Source of the DNA: Diogma glabrata | Lineage: Eukaryota > Arthropoda > Insecta > Diptera > Cylindrotomidae | Direction of reading: 5' to 3' | Length of the DNA: 64,000 nt | Assembly: GCA_963693315.1 (NCBI GenBank) | Contig: OY856188.1 | Coordinates: forward strand, 269,757,114 to 269,821,113 | Part shown: positions 53,870 through 64,000 of the stretch, piece by piece | Layout of the letters: every line of letters begins with the position of its first letter | Numbering within the stretch: position 1 is the first letter of the stretch | Notes under the pieces: generated by a model | What the model was told of the DNA's origin: nothing | What the model saw: the letters and a program-made list of their open reading frames with translations, nothing else | Database searches by the model: none | Translations under genes and position numbers: made by a program

Positions 53870-53960
53870 TCCAAAACTACGCCGATGAAATGGCGGTCGC
53901 TACGTCACCGTATCGCAAAAAACTGAAGGATCGTATTCGTATAACAAATACACTATACAA
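53870..53960 (-). promoter_or_regulatory. GC-richer island, candidate Syp 5' exon/promoter
   Basis: In a stretch of several kb that is strongly AT-rich, the minus strand here reads GATACGGTGACGTAGCGACC and then GCCATTTCATCGGCG. It contains a CRE-like TGACGTA. A non-coding 5' exon of Syp must lie somewhere upstream of 38589. No TATA or initiator can be assigned, so this is only a candidate. Confidence 0.25.
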
Positions 53961-56900
53961 AAAACGACTACATGCAAAATTATCGGTTATATTCGGAACT
54001 ATTTCATTTTTTATTATTTAACAACAACAACAACAATAAAAAAAATCGCGAACTTCTAATCTGTTCGAAATTTTTTTTTTTTTTACATTTATACTTTTTA
54101 ATACATTGAAGTATAATTTTTTGATCGAAACATTTGTTTAAATATCATATTTTTTATTATTTCATTTTAGAAAAATTTTATCACAAACAAAGTTTTAACA
54201 CAAAAGCACTGCATGGCAACGCCTGGTATTTAGTAAAATAAGCTCACTTTCTTATCAGAATCTATCGAAAATTAATTTTTATTTCTATGAAAATAGAAAA
54301 AAAAATTATGATTGAAATCGTATAAGATTTCAATTGATACTGTAAAACATTAAGATTTCGTTTGAATTTAACTATCACTTTCAAGAAACAATAAAAAATA
54401 AAGATTTTAAAAAAATAATTCGCTAAATAAACGATTCGTACTTTCACCACATTTTGCAGTCTCACACAATCGCAAAAAAAATGTATATATAAAAAAATCA
54501 GCAGACGCTTGCAAAAAACTACTAAAGAATTGTAAATAAAATTAAAGTAGTAGTAAGAATTTATTCGTCTTATATCGCGTTCGTTATGTTTTTTTTATTC
54601 AACGAAAAATCACATACAAATGAACATATATGTATACCAATTTCCAAGCAAGAAATTCGATGGTGAAAAATTCTTTTCCCTCTTCTTAGACGATCTTAAA
54701 CTTTCGTCAACTTTGTTTCTTATTTTCATCTCTTTTTTTATTTGTGCTAATATTTACACGGTTATAAACTTTTAAGGATGTGAGCTGTGTGGTAGTTTCC
54801 TTAGCAATCAGGAGATTCACTAACATTTTTTGTTTATAATATGCGCATAAGCTCTTTATATAGAAAAGATTGTATAGGTCCGGATGGAGATAAATAAATT
54901 AAAAAAAACAGCTGGGGTGGAATTCGCATTTACAAATCATTTAAAAAGAAAATTTATTTTTCTATTTTAAATAATTTAAACTTCTTTTTTATGTTTTAGG
55001 CTAATCGAAACGTGTAGGAAAATTGAAATCATATATGAGGAAAAATAAAAATATTGGAATAGGGGGGTGGGTGACTAGACATTAGACAAGCAGCAATGAA
55101 TCATAATAAATGCTAATATCTACTTTTAAGTTATTAATAAATATTAAATTTTTTTTTGTATTTTAAAGCTAAAACAAATTTTTTTTAACTATATATAGTA
55201 TATACATGTAGACAAAAGATATGTTAATTTATTAAATGCAATTCACTCACTTTTGTAATTTTGTATTAAATATTGCAGACAGTCCAAAAATAGAATAAAT
55301 TATTAATGTATATTTTTTTGAGTGTGTGTCGAGACAAAGATGTCGCTTTGTTTTTTAAATTTTCTTATTAATCGCCGGATGTACTGGCTTGAATTAAATA
55401 TTTTGAAGTTTTTTTATTTTTTAAATTTTGTTTAATTAATGTTAATATATTATTTATTTTTTTAAACATAAACCGAATTTGATTTGATTAAATAAATATT
55501 TTTAGTAGCAATCACTTAAATTTTAAATAATATTTTATTTTATAATCCCATAAAACGAATAACTTTGATGGTCTCATAATTTTTTTTTATTCTTCTTTTA
55601 TTCGCGTCGGTTTTTGAACTAATATGCACTTTTTTTTCAAGGAAAATTGTTCACATATGAATCTTATTTGATGGGTTAACAACTTTTTTATAAAGTCACA
55701 AATATTTGATTATACTTAATTCGGTAGTTAATATCAGAATAAAAACAAATCACGTGTTTTGTAATAAAAATAATAATTATAAAAAATAGATAAAAAACGA
55801 AAAATAATATATCTATATTAAAAAAAACACGCTTCAAACAACACACTAGTTAACAGAAATTAATTAAATAATAGAAACAAAAAAAATAATAATTAAAGCT
55901 AATTTTTTTAATTAATCCTCGTTTCATATTTTTTTATATAAAAATCACTTGCTTTTTTTCTTTCAATAAAAAAAGCGCGACCGCATAAGAAAATTAATTT
56001 CGCTGCAGTTTATATTAACAATATTTTTTTTGAAATTTTAAAATGGATTCACTGTTTTAAAAATTAATTAAATTTTTATTTAATATAATTTATTTTATTT
56101 TGGTTGGTTTAAAAAAAAAAATTAATAAAAGTATATTTGCACAACTTTTTGAAGCCAATAATTTTTTAAGTAGTTTGAATTTAAAACAAAATGATTGTTT
56201 AAAAAAATGCACTGCAACGATTTTTGTTCTTTATCGTCCGCGCTCAACTTTACTAGTGCATCAAAGAAATAGATGAAAATCCGCACATTGAAAAATAATA
56301 CAATATAATACAATACAACAACGCAATGAAACCGTTGTTCGCGGATTTCAATACTCTATCTCTTTTATTTTAAATATCGTTTCATGCTTTTGCATATGCT
56401 TTTATCCAAAAACTAATAACAAAACTAATAAAAAGAAAATATTTATATTTGTTTTTCATCAACACAGTAGCGTAGACCAAACACTTATAAGGGAAATAGT
56501 ATATAACAAAGGGATGAAAAGAAAACTAGTTTATCTATAAATTTTAATTTTAAGAACTGAAATATTAACCCTACGAAACTACACCACTGTAACGATATCT
56601 TATAGAGCCAACTTGAAATTACATTCCCCTTTTCTAAAACTAAAATTATAACTAGTTCTAAGTTTTAAACTCAAAAACTAAGTGAATGAATTACATTCTT
56701 GTTATCAAAGATTAAGAACAAATGTTCAAACGAATTACAATAAGTTACCCAAACTCATAAAAAAAAATTTATAGTGTAAATTTTCTGACTATTTGTACCT
56801 AAAAATGCTATCGAAATAAAAAAAAAGTGTCCCCAAAATTCACCCTGTAAAATTGTTCTCTTAAATAACTAGTTCCTTTGACCAAATCTAAAGCAACAAA

Positions 56901-58590
56901 TTTTTTTTCTTTACCAAACCGGATGAATATTCACAAATATATTACCTTGCAATCACCGTTCATCTGAACAGACATTTTCCAATACAAAGTAAAATTTATT
57001 TTATTTACACCGAACAAATCCTCTACCATCAAATCTAACCGTTTGGTATACAAAGAATTTGAAAGAAAAAATGTACATGTAAGATTGTATATTCATATAA
57101 GAGGGAGATTTTTTTTTAATAATGTAAATAAAAATAAATCCTGTTTTGATTCCCATAGATTTAAAATAATGAGATGACATCCAACACTTGGAAGGTTGGA
57201 CCATCATCGTGGTCATACAATATATCTCATATTATTTATTCAGTTTTACTGTTTAAAACTAGGAGGAAAAAAAATCCTTTTTATTATATGATTAATCGAT
57301 CTGTCTTTTCCCATCTATAAGTTTTATCTCCCTTTTCTTCAGTTTTATTTTAAAAGAATTCGTTTCAAAAATACATTTTACGCAAGTTAAAAATATAATA
57401 TATAAAGAAAATAGATTTTATGTTTTCAAAATTTAATATAATGAAAATTTATTATTTTGAAAATTTGTAGGGAATAATTTTCACCGGTGGAGTGAAATAA
57501 TGAGCCCACATCCTGTAGCAAAAATTTTATATTATTCTATACCATAAAACCAGTTTTCTCGAGTTTCTCACCGTGGGTAATAAGAATAGTGGATACTCTT
57601 GTCCTTTACACAACAAAAAAAAATTGACTACGACTTTTTAAAAAAATTATTTGAAGAATTTATGCACATGCTGCAAATATTATAATAAGAAAAGATCATT
57701 GGACTAAAATTTTTGAGTTTGTATATTTTGTTTAATTGTCTCTAGATTATTTAGTAATTAATTAAATCTTTCGATTTTCTCTCGACAAAACTTAAAATTT
57801 TTAATAATATGTTTTGACTTTGGAAGCCGTCAATGTTATATTATATACATATAGTAGTAATAATGTAATATTTAATTGCATTTGTATTTATAAAATGCAA
57901 CAACCATACATTGAGTCAAATTGTTATAAAAATTGCATGTATGCATTCTAACCACGCCGTAAAAGACGGTTTAAAATTTTTTGTATGTATAATATTACTA
58001 ACTACACATATCTGTTTACCAGAACATTAATGTACAATGAAAAATAATGAATTTTACAGTAAGGAAAATAGAACGATTACGTAATTCTATAATATTATAA
58101 TAATGCTTTAAAGTTTGAATAAAAACATTAATAAATATTTTTCTTGGGGCGACCCCATACATTTCAGGAAACCTAGTTTGTTAATTTTTTTTTTATTATT
58201 ATAATAAACTGTAAATCAGTTATTTGTATCATTTCAATTACATATAATGTTTTTAGCAGGCCAAGGTTTCGGAACATGGGTTAAATAAATATAATAAACA
58301 TATTGAAAAATGATTATGTTATATTCGATTATTTATAGAAACGAGATTTCTTACATGTACACCAAACCAATCATGTATTTATTGGTATTGATAGTTTTAA
58401 AAAAAGTATAATTAAGTTGTAAGAAAAAATTGACATAGTTATTATTAAATTATTAACTTTTATTTCATTGGTCAAAGTCTATGTAGCCATCAAATTTGAT
58501 CTTTCGTTCCTTGAACATGACTACCTAGACTAGTGCGTTAGCCGCTCCTCATTGATACAATTTTTCAGCCATTCGCGTTCTTAACCGTTT
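53961..58590. other. 4.6 kb AT-rich sequence, no repeats or genes recognised
   Basis: Unlike the rest of the upstream region, I see no transposon ends or LINE remnants here. The absence of insertions could reflect regulatory constraint near a promoter, or just chance. Confidence 0.4.
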
Positions 58591-58632
58591 TTTTTTATTG
58601 GGGGGGGGGGAGGGGGGGGAGGGGGGGAGTGT
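58590..58632 (+). repeat. G-tract (runs of 7-11 G broken by A)
   Basis: Three or four long G-runs in about 40 bases, able in principle to form a G-quadruplex. It lies about 110 bp before the LINE family 2 start. Confidence 0.85.
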
Positions 58633-58738
58633 TAATAGACAAGCTCCTCGCGCTACACCCTACGCGCTACGCTAATAGTCTATTTTAATTTGGTAGCCAA
58701 ATAGTTCATTTCAAACTCTTGACTGTGATACAAAAAAA

Positions 58739-61672
58739 ATGAACATGAACCAAAATCACAATAACAACGGTACTTTTCAGCACCATAAGACAAAAAATAT
58801 TGGACCCTCAGTCCGTATTTTGCAATTGAACATTGAAGGCATAAGCAAGTCAAAAACTGAACATTCACAAAGAGTATTAAAAGATTTCGACATCGACGTC
58901 ATAATTTTGCAAGAAATGCATGCAGCAGATGAACCGCAACTTACCTCTAGAGGGAACATTGTTCGTTACAAATTAATTAATGCTATTTACCATCAGGCAT
59001 ATGCATCTGCCACGTATGTTAAGTCAGAAATCATGAACTGCACCCACAGACGGACAACGATATACATTGTTGATATATCAGACACGAATATTGTAAACGT
59101 ATACAAGCCCCCAAATACAAGAAGGCCAGCTGTCACTCTACTATTATTTCACCACCCTACAATATATGCTGGTGACATTAATAGCCATAACACCCAGTGA
59201 TCCTACTCAAACAACAACCCCAATGGCATACAACTGACGGACTGGGCGGATGGTAACAACATGTTCCTGGTATATGATGCGAAAGACATGAAAACCATTA
59301 GATCTGCTAGATGGCGACGTGATTACAATCCCGACCTCTGTTTTCCCACAAAAAACGAACAACGTAATTCCAATATCTAGGGCTGTCTTACAAGGTTTTC
59401 CACGCTCTCAACATCGTCCAGTAACTCTTGAGGTAGGAATTCAAATCCCAATCGTTAACTCTACTCCTCAACCTAGATGGAATTTTTACAAAGCTGACTG
59501 GGATAAATCGAGGTTGGAGTTGGATGCAGTGATACGCTGAATCCCACCCATTCCTAAAAAGTATGATAGTTTCGTTGGAGCCATCATCTTAACTGCTCAG
59601 AAATGTATCCCAAGAGGCTTCCGTGAAGAATACATTCCTGGCTGGAGTAGAGAGAGCGATAAACTATATGAGGAATACTTTAATAGTGGTGAGGCAGACG
59701 GGGCTGATGACTTAATTTACTCACTGGACACCGCGAGAAAGCAAAAGTGGATTAGCGCTGCTGAAAACATAGATTTTTCCCTTTCAAGCAGGGAAGCCTG
59801 GAGTCTCCTTCGGAAGCTGGGCGGCTCAAACTCAATTGCTCGTGCTAACAATGAATAAAATCCAGAGGACATTGCGAATCATATCATCGAAGTATGCGAA
59901 CTCTTTTAGTAGCGACGAACTAGATTCAACTCTGTCCCAAACAAAAAACGAAAAAGCAGCTGGGTACGGTGGTATTTTTCCAGAATTTCTTAGGAATGCT
60001 GGAAAAATGTAAAACAATGGCTAACTAAATTTTTCTCGAATATCGTAGAAACCGGCAATCTTCCAAAACATTTTAAGACTAAAAAAGTAATAGCGATACT
60101 TTAGCCAGGTAAACCATCTATAATGAACCAGGAAGCTATCGCCCAATTGCCCTTTTGAGCACCTGCTATAAATTGTTAGAGCGGCTCATATACAACTGTA
60201 TCGCTCCGATACTAGATGACCAGATCCCAGTCGACCAAGCTGTTTTCCATCCCAATCACAGTTGCACTGACCAACTGTTCGCTTTAACATCCTACATCGA
60301 AGCTGGGTATCAAAAACAATTAAAAACAGGCGCAGTATTCATCGATCTCACTGCAGCGTATGACACGGTCTGGCGAATTGGGATTACATATAAGCTGTTC
60401 AATGCAATACCTTGTAGCGTTTAATTAACAACATGCTGAGTAATCGTGTATTCAAAGTCTATCTAAATAATTCCTGTAGTAGGTCCAAATGCTTAACAAT
60501 GGTTTATCTCAGGGTTCCGTCCTGGCGCCATTTCTTTTTAATTTGTACATTCATGACATTTCTAATACAACATCAAAGAAATTTGGTTACGCTGATGATT
60601 GGACCCTGGCCACTCAAAATAAAGACATTGGTGTCTTGGAAGATTTGCTCTAAACTGACCTGGCTATAATGAATAACTATTTTCGAACGTGCAGCTTATT
60701 TTCTAATCTAAGTAAAACCAAGAGTTTTGTTTCCACTTAAACAACAAACTGGCAAAACACGAACTATCAGTGTTATTTAACGGCACTGTTATTAAATACA
60801 ATCATCAGCCAAAATATCTGGGCATTGCTCTCGATAGAACTCTTTCTTTTAAACTCCACCTAGAGAATACGTAAAAAAACACTTAAAACGAGAAACAATA
60901 TATTGCACAAACTGGCAGGCTCGACATGGGGTGCTACTCCAGCTACCCTCCACACAACTGCTCTAAGTCTGGTTTACTCGGTGGAGTACGGCGCACCAGT
61001 CTGGTTAAGTAGCACACATACTGAAAAAGTTGACTGCCAGCTGCATGTCACGATGCGTACTATAAGTGATACTATCAGGTCCACTCCTTGGCTCCCTGTA
61101 TGAAGCAATATCGCTCCACCTGCACTCAGATGCTCACATGCGCTCATGCGTAAAAAAAAAAGGTAACCAACAATATAACGTTACCCTTGCATGAATATTA
61201 CGGCGACCATACTCGTTGCCGATTGAAGTCAAGAAAACCTTCACATAAAACTGCCAGCAACCTGATGGCAACTAATTTTAATATCTTGGATGCCTGGGAC
61301 ACCTCCTTGCATCATTTAAATACACTTGGGTTTTCTACTACCTAACCTTCTACCCAACCTGATTTCGATTTGCCACACCATACCTGGACTACAGTAAACC
61401 GAATAAGAACGGATCGTGGACGTTGTGTTGATTCTATCTACAAGAGGGGAATTTCAGAGTCCCCTCAATGTGACTGCATCGCTCCACAACAAACCATAAA
61501 ACACATTGCAACTGTGTGTCCAATTCGACGATACAATGGCGACATCTCAGACATCCTCAGACATTTTTCTTGTTTTCTTTTACAAAAAAAATTTTATGAA
61601 GTTCAAATTTTGGAAAAAGATACCTCCATTTATTGGAAAAAGGCAGCAATTTTTTCGGAGGGAAATATTTAG
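58739..61672 (+). mobile_element. non-LTR retrotransposon, family 2, decayed
   Basis: Order: an endonuclease from ATG 58739 (LQLNIEGISKSKTEH, DVIILQEMH, YAGDINSHN, SARWRRDYNPDLCF), an RT (LLERLIYNCIAPILDDQIPV, FIDLTAAYDTV, GYADDWTLATQN at about 60582-60615) and a C-terminal segment (WTTVNRIRTDRGRC, CDCIAPQQTIKHIATVCPI). The YADD catalytic box is intact, but stops (for example TGA replacing Trp at 59198) and frameshifts break the frame into at least eight parts. A fragment of the same family is at 35255-35850. Confidence 0.88.
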
Positions 61673-62866
61673 ACGTTGTTGTTAAAATTAATTTTTTTGA
61701 AAAAAAAAACCAAATTTTTAACTGCGATTCCTTTTAAAACTACGCCTCCTAATGAGTTCAGTTTTGACTCATTTACTTGTTCTCTTTAGGAGGCGTAAGA
61801 AGAAATAGAAAGAAAAGAAAACAAGAAAAAAGAAAAAAATCGGTTTTTCGCATTTTTTTCGAAAAATGTTGAGGTGAGGTTAAAAATGGTCCGTACAAAA
61901 AGTGTAGATCTTTTTATTCCCTACAACTTTTACATATAATTCTTTTTGATAGGATGCACGGTTTAGCCAGAAATCACGAAAAACCTTTGTCAACCCCTAA
62001 AAACCCTCCCCATTCTCCCCCGGATAGCAGCTGCTGGTTCGATTTATGTTTCCCTCTTTTACAATATCGTGTACTACAATATCCCGCTGTCAGTTTGCTG
62101 TAACGAATTTTTTTGTTGTTAAAATACTATTTTTCCTGGCCTAATAAGCTAAATAAAACAGTTTTTTTTAAAATAGAACTTTTGATTAATATATTCGTAA
62201 TGTTTTTGTTTTACAACAGGAATTAAAACAATAAACTTAATTGTCATATCTCAAGACTTATCTCAGTATAAACATTGAATTGTTTTATAATCAAAGAATT
62301 CAACAAAACTAACTACATTGGCAAAATAACGATACGGTTTTAAAGATTTAACAATTTAACTTCCGTACACCACTCAGTTTGTACAAATTACAGTAGTCCG
62401 ATAAGTCTATATTAGTCCAGTCACTTTAGGAGTAAGTAAATCCGAGTGTTTTTCTTTTAATATTGATGTTTTAAGAAAATTTTATAAATTGAGAACAAGA
62501 ACACTCCGCCGCACAATGGTTCAAAACGCATTAAAATACGCGCATAAGTGAAAAAAAAAAAATTTTTTTCTCATAACTGACCATTTGTTTTGTTTTTAAC
62601 ATATTAGTCAAATTATGTATTAAATATCAATATTATGTCAAACAAAAATTTTACCAAAAAAAAAAATTAAATACATCACTTTTATGAACACAAATTAAAA
62701 GAAAAAATAATTGTTATTTATTGTACATATATATTTTTAATTATTTTTATTGAAAGTTTATGTCAGCAGTACTATAAGCACACATACATGAGACTTTGTA
62801 TTACTCTTTAAAAATGTTTATGCACATTACTAGAACTTTTTAGAGTCACCAATTCATATATATAGT
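61673..62866. other. AT-rich sequence with a short hairpin, no gene
   Basis: TACGCCTCCTAATGAGTTC (61741) and GTTCTCTTTAGGAGGCGTA (61780) form inverted arms just after the LINE end. The rest is plain AT-rich sequence. Confidence 0.5.
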
Positions 62867-62869
62867 TTG

Positions 62870-63015
<146 letters not shown>

Positions 63016-63519
63016 AAATTTAAAGCATGATGGAACAGTTTGGAAATGAACAATGAACAAAACAAATGGAATAGTTTGCCGGAACACTTAGTCTCAGGTA
63101 GCTTCAACCCACAGATGTTTAAAAAAAGCGTTAATCTACACCTCAGAACGCCAGTTGTTGTGGGACCCAGGTCTAGACCTAGGTCTTAAAAGGTATTTAT
63201 GTGTTGTTGTGACACATATTCTAAACCCTATTACACAACACATTTTATTAAAAAAAAAAAATGATACTTTTTTCCTTTAATATAATTGCTCGACTAATTT
63301 TCAAAGATCAAGCACTTGAAGGGCTTACTCTGGCTTACGACCAAATTTTTTGGAACTTTGATAGTGATGTTTGTACTAAGCGAGGCACTTAAATTCATCT
63401 GCATATTTCTGCCTATTCTAGAGATATTTCATTATTATTGCAAAAACTGCCCGAGAAAAAACCGACAAATTTACATTTTTTCGTAAAATCGTTAATTTTT
63501 TTTTTCTTTTCTTTGAAGT

Positions 63520-64000
63520 AAATGTGACATGGATATTTTTGAATTTGTTATAGTTTTTGAAATATTTTTGGAATTTTGAAAAAAGTTTGTATTTTTGATT
63601 TTGTAGAATTTTTGGAATAGTTTTAGAATTTTTGAAAAAATTTTAATTTTTGATTTTATTTTAATTTTTGGAATATTTTTGAAATTATGAAAAAAGTTTC
63701 AATTTTTGATAGTTATTATTTTTGCAATATTTATACAATTTAAGAAAAGAGAGAAGAGATTCAAAAGTTTGAATTTTTAAGAATTTTTGGAATATTATTC
63801 TAATTTTTGGAATTTTGAAAATAGTTTAAATTTTTGATTTTGTTATAATTTTTGCAATAGTTTTAGAATTTTTGAAAAAAGTTTTAATCTTTGGTTTTGT
63901 AATAATTTTTGGATTATTTTTAGAATTTTGGAAAAAGTTTGATTCTATTTAATTTTTACATTATTTTTGGAATTTTGAAAGAAATATGAATTTGTGATCT
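63520..64000. repeat. degenerate AT-rich tandem repeat, about 45-bp units
   Basis: Repeating pattern TTTTTGGAATATTTTTrGAA, TTTTGAAAAAAGTTT, then ATTTTTGATTTTGT, running to the window edge. A shorter block of the same family flanks the hairpin element at 28495-28533 and 29034-29165. Confidence 0.75.

Overview
This window is from a very AT-rich insect genome. It carries one complete protein-coding gene, on the minus strand: the insect Syncrip/hnRNP Q-R orthologue (Syp in Drosophila). The protein is very similar to what is known of fly Syp, so a dipteran is plausible, but the order cannot be settled from one gene. All coding exons can be followed from the ATG (38586) to the stop codon (261). There are 13 coding exons per transcript plus one alternative exon. 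Splice sites and phases agree at every junction, giving a protein of 661 residues: an N-terminal acidic NURR-like domain, three RRMs, a Tyr/Gly/Arg-rich region and the conserved NWGSQP-type C-terminus.

Layout from left to right. 1-13439 holds the 3' half of the gene: the last exons, RRM3 and the RGG/Tyr region. The 1.5-8 kb introns contain hairpin elements, a MITE and a LINE fragment. 13440-22877 is a 9.4 kb intron made largely of old repeats, a tRNA-Lys-derived SINE and a LINE fragment. 22878-28273 holds RRM1 and RRM2, including two equal-length, phase-matched alternative exons for the start of RRM2. 28274-38199 is a 9.9 kb intron that is almost entirely nested transposons: a long hairpin with TA target duplications; a 2.36 kb CACTGG-ended element with a broken transposase-like gene, itself interrupted by a 447-bp MITE; a Jockey-type LINE with a 2A-like N-terminus; a piece of a second LINE family; and a CCGGAAGT-rich repeat interrupted by another foldback. 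38200-38588 holds the two N-terminal coding exons.

38589-64000 lies upstream of the start codon. The ATG exon begins with a 3' splice site, so at least one non-coding 5' exon must lie here or beyond. I could not place it with confidence; a small GC-richer island near 53880-53950 is a candidate. The rest is repeats: a hAT-like element with a decayed transposase (40752-42889), an element with 133-bp terminal direct repeats (44172-44819), two relatives of a family with a shared core and different terminal arrays, a hAT element with a perfect 8-bp target duplication (47794-48918) inserted in a LINE remnant, a second decayed LINE (58739-61672), a long (AT)n microsatellite and degenerate AT-rich tandem repeats.

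No intact tRNA, rRNA, CRISPR or second host protein gene was found. The main points of interest are the enforced alternative exons in RRM2, the CACTGG-ended element whose transposase family I cannot name, the terminal-direct-repeat element, and the number of long inverted repeats that would fold into hairpins in Syp pre-mRNA.
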